Shown here: positions 9,321-18,042 of the stretch, in pieces | How the letters are laid out: every line of letters begins with the position of its first letter | Position numbering within the stretch: the first letter of the stretch is position 1 | Assembly (NCBI RefSeq): GCF_900699765.1 | Contig: NZ_CAADHO010000003.1 | Location: 732,333 to 796,332, forward strand | DNA: 64,000 bases | Direction: 5' to 3' | Origin: Desulfoluna butyratoxydans | Lineage (GTDB): Bacteria; Desulfobacterota; Desulfobacteria; Desulfobacterales; Desulfolunaceae | Program-made: the position numbers and the translations under genes | The notes under the pieces: model-generated | What the model saw: the letters and a program-made list of their open reading frames with translations, nothing else | What the model was told of the DNA's origin: nothing | The model's database searches: none

Positions 9321-9614
9321 ATGAATGTCTTCACGGATGAGAGGCACAACAAGCGCATGCAGATTCCCGGAACGATTCAGTACTCCAGGCCCCCGGCCGG
9401 TGACTACATGGATGCCGATCTTCTGGACTGCACGGACAAAGGGCTCTGCTTTCGGAGCACCTGCCCCTATCTTCCCGAGACCCCCCTGGTGATTCGGTCA
9501 ACCAACCGCAAGGCCCCCCAGATGCAGAATGCCAAGGTCGTGTGGAGCAGGCCCATGAGTCAGACCACTCGGGAGAACCCCGCATACAGCGTGGGTGTGA
9601 TTTTTACGAGCTGA
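9321..9614 (+). CDS. PilZ-domain protein
   Basis: The 97-aa, single-domain protein matches PilZ spacing: an N-terminal basic stretch DERHNKRMQIPG, then DADLLDCTDKGLCF (the position of the D/NxSxxG motif), and a C-terminal strand pattern ending YSVGVIF. PilZ domains bind cyclic di-GMP through an RxxxR and a D/NxSxxG motif. Here the first is reduced to R-(3)-KR-like residues and the second reads DCTDKG, so binding is likely but not certain. AGGAGGA and GGAGG lie upstream of the ATG. It stands alone between a hybrid kinase and a terminator. Confidence 0.75.
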   Translation: MNVFTDERHNKRMQIPGTIQYSRPPAGDYMDADLLDCTDKGLCFRSTCPYLPETPLVIRSTNRKAPQMQNAKVVWSRPMSQTTRENPAYSVGVIFTS

Positions 9615-9734
9615 CGTGTAAGACGGCTGGCGTTACGGAGGATGAAAAAGGCCCGCGGGTACGAGGAATGTGCCCGGCCCCATGCCCCCTTGAACGGGGG
9701 AGACGATGAGAGACGGCTTGTGATATGAAGATCG

Positions 9735-9774
9735 GCCCGCCACCCGCTGCAAGGGAGGCGGGGCTTTTTTTTTA
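9735..9774 (+). terminator. Intrinsic terminator after the PilZ gene
   Basis: The stem GCCCGCC pairs with GGCGGGGC (one bulged G) and is followed by nine T. It lies 120 bases after the PilZ stop and directly abuts the stop of the convergent gene. Confidence 0.75.
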
Positions 9775-9778
9775 TCGG

Positions 9779-10285
9779 TCAGGACACGGTCTGGACAAAC
9801 TCCCTGTTCAGGTCCGCGTGGATTTTTTCAGGGGTCTTGGTTTTGTATTTTTTCAGCAGGCGGCTGTATTTTTTCATGTCCGGCTCTCCGCCCTGGCTTT
9901 TGCCCTCCAGGATCAAGGGGAAAAAGACGGCGCACAACAGGTGCTGGATGGTATGGGCGTCCAGCCCCTGCTTTTTCATGGCGTTGGTGAAGGCCACGAT
10001 TTCCAGGGGATCCTTGCGGACCACCTGGGCCCCCACCAGGCCGTGGAGGAGGATGTGAAGGTAGGGGTTCACGCCCTGGCCCGGTTGGTACTCATGGGAC
10101 TCGGGGTGCTCCACCCCGTCCACCTCCTTGGCAAACATCGCCCCGTGATCCCGGATGATGTCGGCATAGAAGCGTTTCATGCCGGTGAGTTCATCGAGCC
10201 TCTCTTCTTTGACCAGCGCCCAGAGGGCGCACATCTCTTCCCGCGAGGGTTGGAAATCCTCGGTGCCTGCCTGTGTCGTGTCCAT
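9779..10285 (-). CDS. DUF1841-like protein
   Basis: The 168-aa soluble, helical protein resembles DUF1841. It has a Y-x-D-I-I-x-x-H segment, then YQPGQGVNPYLHILLHGLVG, the same G-x-NP-x-LHI-x-x-H layout that the family shows, and a second conserved helix HTIQHLLCAVFFPLI. DUF1841 has no known biochemical function. It has good coding character and no close operon partner; the sigma-54 regulator upstream on the same strand is 200 bases away. Confidence 0.65.
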   Translation of the reverse strand: MDTTQAGTEDFQPSREEMCALWALVKEERLDELTGMKRFYADIIRDHGAMFAKEVDGVEHPESHEYQPGQGVNPYLHILLHGLVGAQVVRKDPLEIVAFTNAMKKQGLDAHTIQHLLCAVFFPLILEGKSQGGEPDMKKYSRLLKKYKTKTPEKIHADLNREFVQTVS

Positions 10286-10487
10286 CTGTCACCTCAATTG
10301 CCGGAGTCGGGTTTGCGGCTGTTTTAGACCGAATGTAAAAAAAGGCAGGCTACCTTGTTTGCTCAAGCCGTGTCAACCGGTGAGTCGCCACGTGGAGGGC
10401 TCTGTGGCCACGGCCCGCGGGCAAGATGGGTGCCTGCGGGCACCGTTTCCTGCCCATGATCCGGGCTGTGGTTTTCAGAAAAGGGCC

Positions 10488-11891
10488 TTACGCGCTCTTG
10501 GCGATGATGCCGTATTTGTCGATTTTCTTGTAGAGAAGGGTGCGGTGGATTCCCAGGCGCCGGGCGGCCTTTGCCTTGTTAAAGCTCTCTTCCCGCAGGG
10601 TGGCGGAGATGATGTTCTTTTCCGCGTCGTTTAAGGCCTCTTTAAGGGATGAGTGGCGCAGGGTCTCTTTGCGCTCGCTGTACTGCTGCATGCAGAAGGG
10701 CAGGTCGTCCTCGGTGAGGGCGCTTCCCGCCATGGAAGCCACGGCGCGTTCCAGGCAGTTGGAGAGTTCCCGCACGTTGCCCGGCCAGGTGTAGCCGGAC
10801 AGGAGCTTCTCAGCATCCGGCGAGAGGTTCACGCCGTGGAGACCTTCCTTGTCCGCGATGATGGCCAGCAGGTGGCGGCTGAGCAGGGGGATGTCTTCAC
10901 GTCGCTTCCGCAAGGGGGGCAGATGCAGGTGGATGACGTTGATGCGGTAGTAGAGATCGCTTCGGAAGCTCCCGTCGCTGACCATCTGGGCCAGGTTGCG
11001 GTTGGTGGCGGCGATGAGCCGGAAGTCCGAGCGGATCACCCGGGTTCCCCCCACGCGCTCGAACTCTTTCTCCTCTAAGACCCGCAGCAGCTTGGGCTGC
11101 ATCTCAAGGGGCAGCTCCCCGATCTCGTCAAGGAAAATGGTGCCCCGGTGGGCCATCTCGAACTTACCGGGCTTGCCGTCGTTGCGGGCTCCGGTAAAGG
11201 CCCCTTTTTCGTAGCCAAAAAGTTCGGACTCCATGAGCTCCCGGGGGATGGCCGCGCAGTTGATGCGTATAAAAGGGTGGACGCTTCGCCTGCTCTCATG
11301 GTGGATAGCCTGGGCAAAGATCTCTTTGCCGGTGCCGCTCTCCCCAGTGATGAGCACGGGGAAGCTGTTGGATGTGGCGGTCAAGGCCTCTTTTTTAATG
11401 CGGTGCATGGGCTTGCTCTCCCCCACGATGCTGTCAAAGGAGTAGCGGGTGGAGCGCAGGTGACGAAGCTCCTGTTCGTAGTGCTTTACCTTGGACTCCA
11501 GAAGGGAGTATTTGCGGGCCAGGCTTGCGATCTGGCGGATGTCCTCGAAGATGACCTGTCCCACGGCGGCCACCACTTTGCCGTCTCGCTTGACGGGGAT
11601 GCGCCGGGCCAAAACCTGCTGGTTGTTGATGGTCTGCACCTGGTTCATCTCGGCTTTGCCGGTCTGGGCGACGATATGCAGGCGGGAATCCCCCAGAATT
11701 TTCGTGCAGTGGGTCCCGATGATGGCATCGTAGGAAACGTCCAGAAAATCCAGATAGGGCTTGTTGATATCGATGATGTAGCCGTCCGGGTCCACCACCA
11801 CGGTGGCACCGTAGGTGTAATCGAAAATCAGCTGGTAGTGGTCGATCTCTTCCTGGAGCTCTTCAATGATTCGGTCGTTATCGCGTTGCAT
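10488..11891 (-). CDS. Sigma-54-dependent enhancer-binding regulator (PAS-AAA+-Fis)
   Basis: The 467-aa protein has an N-terminal coiled coil and PAS domain (~15-120), with YTYGATVVVDPDGYIIDINK typical of a PAS core. The AAA+ domain follows: Walker A GESGTGKE at 183-190, the sigma-54-contacting loop GAFTGA at 230-235, Walker B FLDEIGEL at ~253-260, and an arginine-finger region FRSDLYYRINV. The C-terminal Fis-type helix-turn-helix is NKAKAARRLGIHRTLLYKKI. It has no receiver domain, so it should sense a ligand or redox state through PAS. It is transcribed away from the thiolase gene, and the shared 840-bp region carries a near-perfect -24/-12 promoter plus repeated sites. It is therefore the likely activator of the downstream acyl-CoA genes (inference). 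Confidence 0.9.
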   Translation of the reverse strand: MQRDNDRIIEELQEEIDHYQLIFDYTYGATVVVDPDGYIIDINKPYLDFLDVSYDAIIGTHCTKILGDSRLHIVAQTGKAEMNQVQTINNQQVLARRIPVKRDGKVVAAVGQVIFEDIRQIASLARKYSLLESKVKHYEQELRHLRSTRYSFDSIVGESKPMHRIKKEALTATSNSFPVLITGESGTGKEIFAQAIHHESRRSVHPFIRINCAAIPRELMESELFGYEKGAFTGARNDGKPGKFEMAHRGTIFLDEIGELPLEMQPKLLRVLEEKEFERVGGTRVIRSDFRLIAATNRNLAQMVSDGSFRSDLYYRINVIHLHLPPLRKRREDIPLLSRHLLAIIADKEGLHGVNLSPDAEKLLSGYTWPGNVRELSNCLERAVASMAGSALTEDDLPFCMQQYSERKETLRHSSLKEALNDAEKNIISATLREESFNKAKAARRLGIHRTLLYKKIDKYGIIAKSA

Positions 11892-11959
11892 AGGCCTTTC
11901 AAACCTTGTGGGGATCGCTGCCGGATCCCATCTGTATCTTTTTTACGACACTTTTGGGT

Positions 11960-11993
11960 GTATCATGGATGCTATATGTCGCATTTTTGATAC
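11960..11993. promoter_or_regulatory. 34-bp perfect spaced dyad, candidate operator
   Basis: GTATCA-TGG-ATGC, then 8 bases, then GCAT-TTT-TGATAC: every paired block is an exact inverted repeat. It lies about 70 bases upstream of the regulator start, so autoregulation is the natural guess. No protein is assigned by sequence alone. Confidence 0.55.
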
Positions 11994-12140
11994 AGTGTAA
12001 AGCTCTTTTTCCTGTTCCGATGCCCTGGTCGGGGGTAACTGCCTGGTATCGCCTCTTTTTCCGGGGTGATGCACCTTCCCGGAGGCGCCGGTTCCCCCCG
12101 CGGGGCAGGGGGTGACGTTTTTCGAAGAATCATCGGGTTT

Positions 12141-12223
12141 TACCACAGGACAGGGAAGGATACCACAGGAATTCGCTGATTTTACTGGTATGTCGGTGCC
12201 ATTGTGAGGATTGCTCTGTGGTA
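12141..12223. promoter_or_regulatory. Candidate enhancer sites for the sigma-54 regulator
   Basis: TACCACAGGA occurs at 12141-12150 and again exactly 20 bases later at 12161-12170. The inverted form TCTGTGGTA lies at 12215-12223, with a weaker CCGTGGTG at 12238. A further ACCACAGGAC lies at 12367-12376, at the expected transcription start. Helically phased repeats 125-220 bases upstream of a -24/-12 promoter fit enhancer-binding protein sites. Confidence 0.55.
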
Positions 12224-12347
12224 TCGATGGGTTGACCCGTGGTGTCGCCGTCGCTACAGGGCCTTGATGACGGGGAATTCGTGTATTCTATGGATAATCG
12301 CGTTAAGTAATTGATAACACAACCCGGGGAAGGAAGGTGGGCTGATA

Positions 12348-12363
12348 TGGCACAACAATTGCT
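12348..12363 (+). promoter_or_regulatory. Sigma-54 (-24/-12) promoter of the thiolase gene
   Basis: TGGCACAACAATTGCT matches the consensus TGGCAC-N5-TTGC(A/T) at every invariant base, with correct spacing of GG and GC. Transcription should start near 12374, leaving a leader of about 355 bases before the thiolase start. Confidence 0.8.
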
Positions 12364-12730
12364 TTGACCACAGGACTGTAATGCACGTGCGTCGGCCGGG
12401 GGGAACACCCCAGAAGGTACCCGGCGGGGAGGAGCTGCTCCCCAGCCGATTGTCGGGCCAGGGCGCACGGGTGGTTCGGGATGCAACGGAGCGTCCCGGA
12501 CAGATATCCGCACCATGGCCCCCTTGGACGGCCCGTGTGGATGCGAGGCATAGAATCATTCGTACACGGTGATGTGCACTGGCGCTTTTGTTTTCCGGAC
12601 TCCCACGTGCCGGCGAAAGCAGCAGGGCGCATGCGTCACTTGGTTTGGCAGCCGGTGCGGATCCATCGATGGCTTTTCCCTCAAATTCCGCGAGAGCGGT
12701 GGGGGGCCATGTAAGGAGTGAGTGAGATTT

Positions 12731-14017
12731 ATGAAAAACGCAGTGATTGTTTGTGGAGCGCGTTCTGCCGTAGGGACCTTCGGTGCCGGTCTTAAGAGTG
12801 TCAAGGTTGCCGACCTCGGAGCCGCGGTCATGAAAGACCTGTTCAAGAAGGCGGGGCTTCGTCCGGTTGCCAGTGATGAGATGCGAGCCTGTTGTCCTGA
12901 TGCGCTGAAGGATCAGGGGCTCACCGAACTGGAAGCCAAAGGGTGTGACTGGGACGAGGGTGCCATTCCCGTAGAGGTGGACGAAGTGATCATGGGCAAC
13001 GTGCTCCAGGCCGCCCAGGGGCAGAACCCTGCACGCCAGGCCATGATTCGCGCCGGATTTCCCAAGGAGATTCCCACCTTCTCCCTGAACAAGGTGTGCG
13101 GTTCAGGCCTTAAGGCCATCGCCCTTGCCGCCCAGTCCATCATGACCGGTCAGGCCGATGTGGTCATGGCCGGTGGCATGGAGTCCATGAGCAACGCCCC
13201 CCTGGCTCTTCCCAAGGCTCGCTGGGGACACCGCATGGAACTCACCGGTGTCGGTGAAGTAACCGACCTCATGGTCTTTGACGGGCTGTATGAGATTTTT
13301 TACGGCTACCACATGGGGATTACTGCTGAAAATATTGTGGAGAAATACGGGATCACCCGTAAAGAGCAGGATGAGCTTGCTCTTCTCTCCCATAACCGTG
13401 CCCGCAAGGCCATCACGGACGGGGTCTTCAAAGATGAGATCACAGACATCGTGATCAAGTCCCGCAAAGGAGATACCATCTTCAATGTGGATGAACGACC
13501 CATGGAGACGTCCATGGAGATTCTCTCCAAGATGCGCCCCGCCTTCAAGAAGGACGGCACGGTCACCGCAGGCAACGCCTCGGGCATCAACGACGGCGCG
13601 GCTGCCGTCCTCGTCATGAGCGAGGAGAAAGCCAAGGAACTGGGGCTCACCCCCATCGTCAAAATCAAGGGATTTGCCTCCGGCGGCCTCGACCCGGCGT
13701 ACATGGGCTTAGGACCCATCCCCGCCGTAAGAAAGGCTCTCGGCCGCCTGAACATGGGCATTGCCGATATTGACATGATTGAACTCAACGAAGCATTTGC
13801 TTCCCAGGCCATCGCCTGCATGAGAGAGCTGAACATCCCCATTGAAAAGCCCAACCAGCTGGGCAGCGGGATCTCTCTCGGGCACCCCATCGGGTGCACA
13901 GGCGCCCGTCAGATGGTCACCGGTATGAACCTCATGAAGAGGGAGGGCCTGTCCACGGGCCTGATCTCCATGTGTATCGGTGGCGGCATGGGCATGGCCA
14001 TGGTGATTGAATCGTAA
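12731..14017 (+). CDS. thlA: Acetyl-CoA C-acetyltransferase (thiolase II family)
   Basis: The 428-aa protein condenses two acetyl-CoA to acetoacetyl-CoA or cleaves it in beta-oxidation. All catalytic blocks are present: nucleophile Cys123 in LNKVCGSGLKA, NEAFASQA, His385 in GHPIGCTGARQ, and Cys415 in CIGGGMGMA. It is about 35 residues longer than the usual 393: an insertion (~45-85, containing DEMRACCPDALKDQG and KGCDWDEGAIP) separates the first helix from VDEVIMGNVLQ. The ATG at 12731 is preferred, with AAGGAG 12 bases upstream; a GTG at 12722 would sit only 3 bases from it. It is followed by hbd and driven by the sigma-54 promoter, which fits butyrate/fatty-acid metabolism. Confidence 0.92.
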   Translation: MKNAVIVCGARSAVGTFGAGLKSVKVADLGAAVMKDLFKKAGLRPVASDEMRACCPDALKDQGLTELEAKGCDWDEGAIPVEVDEVIMGNVLQAAQGQNPARQAMIRAGFPKEIPTFSLNKVCGSGLKAIALAAQSIMTGQADVVMAGGMESMSNAPLALPKARWGHRMELTGVGEVTDLMVFDGLYEIFYGYHMGITAENIVEKYGITRKEQDELALLSHNRARKAITDGVFKDEITDIVIKSRKGDTIFNVDERPMETSMEILSKMRPAFKKDGTVTAGNASGINDGAAAVLVMSEEKAKELGLTPIVKIKGFASGGLDPAYMGLGPIPAVRKALGRLNMGIADIDMIELNEAFASQAIACMRELNIPIEKPNQLGSGISLGHPIGCTGARQMVTGMNLMKREGLSTGLISMCIGGGMGMAMVIES

Positions 14018-14255
14018 CAAGTCATACGTTCGTGTTGGGATCGGGTGTGTTGACGCAGGCACCCCCGGTTAGCCCGGCAGGAGAAGCTTGGCCCCCCGCT
14101 CCGAGCGACGGGTCCTTTAGGGGACCTGGCGCAAGGGGTGGGGGCCACAGCCTTACGAACACGTGATCTGACCCGGACAGTTCGCACTGAAATATCGCAG
14201 TCGGTGGTTCAATTTCCGGTGACACAATTATTCGATTTAGAAATTGGGTGAGATT

Positions 14256-15101
14256 ATGAAGATTATGGTTATTGGCGCCGGTACCATGGGCGCAGAAATT
14301 GCTCAGGCTTTTGCACAGAAAAACTTTGACGTGGTTTTGAGGGATATCAACGAAGAGGCCGTCGCCAAGGGACTCGCAGGCATGACCAAGCGCCTTGATC
14401 GCCTGGTGTCCAAGGGCAAGATCGAGGCCTCTTTCAAAGACGAAGTGCTCTCCAGGGTGACGGGTTCCGTGGATATCGCGGACGCCGCCTCCTGCGGCCT
14501 CATCGTGGAAGCGGCCGTGGAGAACATGGAGATCAAGAAGGCGATCTTCAAGGAGTTGGACGGGGTCTGCCCGGCAGAGACCATCTTTGCCACCAACACC
14601 TCGTCCCTTTCCATTACCGAGGTCGCCTCGGCCACAGGAAGGCCCGATAAAGTTATCGGGATGCATTTTTTCAACCCCGCCACCATCATGAAGCTGGTGG
14701 AGATCATCCGGGGCATGACCACCTCCGATGAGACCTATGCCATCATCAAGGAGGTGACCGAAAAGATCGGCAAGACCCCCGTGGAGGTTGCCGAAGCTCC
14801 CGGGTTTGTGGTGAACCGCATCCTGATCCCCATGATCAACGAAGCCATCGGGATCTACGCCGAGGGCGTGGCCTCTGTTGAGGACATCGACAGCGCCATG
14901 AAGCTCGGAGCGAACCACCCCATGGGGCCCCTGGCCCTGGGTGACCTCATCGGTCTGGATGTCTGCCTGGCCATCATGGATGTCCTGACGGTTGAAACAG
15001 GCGATCCCAAATACCGTGCCCACACCCTGCTCAAGAAGTATGTGCGTGCGGGCTGGCTGGGTCGAAAGAGCGGGCGCGGCTTTTACGACTACAGCAAGTA
15101 G
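14256..15101 (+). CDS. hbd: 3-hydroxybutyryl-CoA dehydrogenase
   Basis: The 281-aa protein reduces acetoacetyl-CoA to 3-hydroxybutyryl-CoA with NAD(P)H, or the reverse. The Rossmann signature is [13 protein letters not shown] at the N terminus. The catalytic His137 is in GMHFFNPA, and the substrate and dimer regions ([38 protein letters not shown]) are canonical; length is normal for the family. The start is the ATG giving MKIMVIGAG, with GGGTGAG just upstream. It lies 238 bases after the thiolase; no crotonase or acyl-CoA dehydrogenase is in the window, so the rest of the pathway is elsewhere. Confidence 0.95.
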   Translation: MKIMVIGAGTMGAEIAQAFAQKNFDVVLRDINEEAVAKGLAGMTKRLDRLVSKGKIEASFKDEVLSRVTGSVDIADAASCGLIVEAAVENMEIKKAIFKELDGVCPAETIFATNTSSLSITEVASATGRPDKVIGMHFFNPATIMKLVEIIRGMTTSDETYAIIKEVTEKIGKTPVEVAEAPGFVVNRILIPMINEAIGIYAEGVASVEDIDSAMKLGANHPMGPLALGDLIGLDVCLAIMDVLTVETGDPKYRAHTLLKKYVRAGWLGRKSGRGFYDYSK

Positions 15102-15993
15102 ACGCAGGGCATAGGTAGCTGTCGACGGCCTGGGCGGCGGGCTGGGTTTCCCCCGCATCAGGCACCATGGACCGTGTTGTGCCGCTTTTGCGAACCGGAT
15201 GACTTTGTCTCCTGTGCGGGGGCGGCATGACTCCATGGATTGAAAGAAAAAATAGAGGTATGACCATAGAAAAGGCTTGAATTCTATGCGTAAACCGTGA
15301 TAAAAGACCTTCTCTACAAGCAGTAACGCTCACAACGATGTGTGGCGCTGTAAAGGCGATGAAGCTTGCTGAAGGGACTTAAGAGTGACGATTCCTTCTG
15401 CGGGCTTTTTTTGTCTTGATATATCCGGTGGGGAAACTCTCCTCCACGCTTTGGGAAGGGCGTGGGGAGGCGGTTCCGACGTCACCGAAGACGGACGACT
15501 GAAAAGACCAGAACAAAAAAAAGTGATCCTTCGTATGCGATGCATCGACGATGCACCGAGAGGTGGAGTTCGTTCTGAAATCAGGGCGAAGGGTCGAATT
15601 CGGGCAGAAATGCCCACCAGCGCCTTATTCCGACGGGAAGCTTCGGAGACGGTATTTCGCGACGATTTTCGTTTCGTGACACCGGCCCCGGGGAAAGGGA
15701 TAAGCTGCTGAACATGTTGGATGCGGGCCTTTGTCAGCCTGCAAGGAAGGGACAATCCAATGCAAGGTGCCGGCTCCGTTCGGCCGGTCCCCGCAGGTGA
15801 CGCTTCGGGGCGCTTTGTTGGGTTGAGAATCACAGGTCCGGTGTTCCCGGTCGAGATGGGAAATCGCCCTTGGGCGTTTCAATGGAGCATTCGGATAAAA
15901 ATACGAGCACTGTCGGGGCAAGGGTCCCGGGTGCTGCCAGATACTCGGGGGGTCGTGCCTGGCATGATGTTTCGGGAAAAGAGGTCAGCAACG
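15102..15993. other. Long spacer between hbd and hdrC
   Basis: 892 bases. One open frame of 108 codons (15385-15711) has no recognisable protein character. There is no clear terminator after hbd and no sigma-54 motif in front of hdrC. Whether hdrC-hdrB belong to the same transcript as thlA-hbd cannot be told from the sequence. Confidence 0.4.
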
Positions 15994-16542
15994 ATGAACA
16001 GTACAGAACCCATTCGTATAGAGGCGGGCTTCATGAATGAAGTCACGGAAAGAAGTGGACAGATGTTCAGCTCCTGCTTTCAATGTCGCAGCTGTTCGGG
16101 TGGATGTCCCATGGCTGAGGAGATGGATTACCTGCCCAACGAAATCATTCGCATGGTCCAGCTGGGTTTGAAGCAAGAGGTCCTGGAGAGCCGCTCAGTC
16201 TGGCTCTGCGTCGGATGCCTTGCCTGTGTGTCCGAATGCCCCAACGGGATCAGTCTTCCGGAAATGATGGATACCCTGCGCCAGATCGCCCTTGAAGAAA
16301 AGGCGGAGGTCAGGGAGCCCGAAGTCGTTGCATTTCATCAGGAGTTTCTCGGTCAGGTCAAGCGCTACGGCAGGCTCTACGAGCTGGGCTTCATGGCGCG
16401 CTACCGCATGAAATCCCTGCCTGCCTTACGGGATATTCCCAACTATATGAAGTTTATGTTTTCAGGGCGCTTGAGCCTTCTGCCCGAGCGTATCCACAAG
16501 CGCGTGGACATGAAAAAGCTCAATGAGGTGTGTCATGTCTAA
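15994..16542 (+). CDS. hdrC: HdrC-like 2x[4Fe-4S] ferredoxin subunit
   Basis: The 182-aa protein has two ferredoxin motifs, CFQCRSCSGGCP and CVGCLACVSECP, in the first 80 residues, followed by a helical C-terminal domain (EFLGQVKRYGRLYELG), as in heterodisulfide reductase subunit C. The ATG giving MNSTEPIRIEAGF is chosen because AAGAGG lies upstream and the longer frame has no protein character. It overlaps the HdrB start by 8 bases (translational coupling). It should carry electrons to or from HdrB; no HdrA flavoprotein is adjacent, so its electron partner is unlinked. Confidence 0.9.
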   Translation: MNSTEPIRIEAGFMNEVTERSGQMFSSCFQCRSCSGGCPMAEEMDYLPNEIIRMVQLGLKQEVLESRSVWLCVGCLACVSECPNGISLPEMMDTLRQIALEEKAEVREPEVVAFHQEFLGQVKRYGRLYELGFMARYRMKSLPALRDIPNYMKFMFSGRLSLLPERIHKRVDMKKLNEVCHV

Positions 16543-17422
16543 GGCGGTTAAGCGCACGATTCCCGTAGGGAAAAGACGGATCTGTATCTACCCGGGCTGT
16601 TCTCTGACGGCCAGCTCCAGGGACTTTGCCGATGCCCTGTTCCAGATGGCCAAAATGGCCGGGATGTGGGTGGAGGAACTCAAGGACTGGAACTGTTGCG
16701 GCGCTTCACCCGCCCACAGCGTCAATCCCGAGTACGCCACCCTGCTGTCCGGCCGCAACCTGATCCTTGCCCAGAAACAGGGGGTGGAAGACCTGTATGT
16801 GGTGTGCCCCAGCTGTTACATCCGACTCAAGGAGTCCATGCACAAGCTGGCCAACGACGAGTCCCTTCGCGACAAGCTGTTTCAGGCCTACGGCACCCGG
16901 TACACCGGCGAGGTAAGGGTGCGCTTTTTCCTTGAGGCCCTGGAGCCCGGGGACGAAGCCATCTTCAAAGACCGGATGAACCACTCCCTGGAAGGGCTCA
17001 ACGCCGTCATCTACTACGGCTGCCTCATGTCCCGCCCCGAGCGTGTCACCGGCTTCGACCTCAAGACCTACGAGTCCAGCATCATCAAGTTCGTTGAAAA
17101 CACCGGGGCCAAGGTGCAGGACTGGGGCGCTTCCAGCCGCTGCTGCGGGTCCCACCTGGCCGTCTCCCGGCCGGACCTGGCCGACCGCCTTGTGGACCGC
17201 ATCCTGGAGCAGGCCAACCAGGCCAAGGCCAACTGCGTGGTGACCTTCTGTCCCCTGTGCCAGGTGAACCTGGAGATGCGCGGCACCGCCAAGAACAGGC
17301 TCCCCGTCTTTTTTATCCCCGAGCTGGCCGGATTTGCCTCAGGGGAGGAGAAAGCCGAAAAGTGGGCGCGCCGCCACCTGGTGAACCCCATGCCCCTGCT
17401 CAAGACCAACCGGATCCTCTGA
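16535..17422 (+). CDS. hdrB: HdrB-like CCG-domain subunit
   Basis: The 295-aa protein has two CCG modules: PGCSLTASS, WNCCGASPAHS and CPSCYIRL, then YGCLMSRP, SRCCGSHLAVS and CPLCQVNLEM. This is the full cysteine set for two non-cubane [4Fe-4S] clusters. The start is the ATG giving MSKAVKRTIP; the site GAGGTG lies within the end of hdrC. The HdrCB pair may perform disulfide or related thiol chemistry, or act as an electron relay for acyl-CoA oxidation as its neighbours suggest (inference). A terminator follows 190 bases downstream. Confidence 0.9.
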   Translation: MSKAVKRTIPVGKRRICIYPGCSLTASSRDFADALFQMAKMAGMWVEELKDWNCCGASPAHSVNPEYATLLSGRNLILAQKQGVEDLYVVCPSCYIRLKESMHKLANDESLRDKLFQAYGTRYTGEVRVRFFLEALEPGDEAIFKDRMNHSLEGLNAVIYYGCLMSRPERVTGFDLKTYESSIIKFVENTGAKVQDWGASSRCCGSHLAVSRPDLADRLVDRILEQANQAKANCVVTFCPLCQVNLEMRGTAKNRLPVFFIPELAGFASGEEKAEKWARRHLVNPMPLLKTNRIL

Positions 17423-17608
17423 TCCGTTGCGATACCAAACCGTAAAGGAGGTGTCGCCTGGGCGGCATCTTCTTTTATGTACCATGGTTTGAAAGAGACA
17501 GACTTCAAGGACCGCTCGTGTCTTTTCCGGATGCCGCCAGGGCTCCGGAAGGCCTCTGATGCGATTTTCTCACCCATATACGCATGCAGCGCCCTGGTCT
17601 GTTTTTTT

Positions 17609-17646
17609 TAAAAAAGCCCCCGGTTTTTAACCGGGGGCTTTTTTGC
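17609..17646 (+). terminator. Strong intrinsic terminator
   Basis: AAAAAAGCCCCCGGTT pairs with AACCGGGGGCTTTTTT; the arms are nearly perfect and the flanking A and T runs make it likely bidirectional. It ends the hdrC-hdrB transcript. Confidence 0.92.
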
Positions 17647-18042
17647 GTTTGGGTAAAGGGTGCGATGGGGCATGGGGGTGTTGTATGTGGCCTGAATAAG
17701 ACGGGGTTTACTTGTGCGACATACGGGGAAATGCACGCGAATACGTGATACCTCTCAGAAAACATAAAGGAATTACAGGGGGATTTCCCGGTTTTTGGTG
17801 TTGTTTGTTTTTAAGGGGAAGTATTAAGTTTTGCGGCGCGATGCCGATAAGAGAGACATACGACGGGTTTGTTGACGACGACGCAGTGTGTACTGTCCCC
17901 GTTTTGTTTATTCTGTGATCGATGTTGTGGTGCCTGAACGGTTGTTCAGTGCGGAGTGCTCGCATTGACAGGGGCATCAGGAGACCGGTGATGCGCCGTC
18001 GCCGACAACCCACCTTGGGAACGCTGCAATGGAGGATCATGG
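17647..18042. other. Region upstream of the chemoreceptor
   Basis: 396 bases with lower GC than the genes around it. I see no gene. GGAGGA lies just before the chemoreceptor start. No riboswitch or sigma-54 motif was recognised. Confidence 0.4.

Noticed and set aside
12481..12714. Frames in the leader of thlA
   Set aside because: They lie in the transcribed leader downstream of the sigma-54 promoter but have no ribosome site or recognisable peptide.
14022..15236. 404-codon minus-strand frame across hbd
   Set aside because: It is the antisense shadow of a clear hbd gene with all catalytic motifs on the plus strand; the composition (Gly/His/Asp-rich) is typical of GC-rich shadows.
15385..15711. 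108-codon frame in the hbd-hdrC spacer
   Set aside because: No ribosome site, arginine-rich random composition, no family resemblance.
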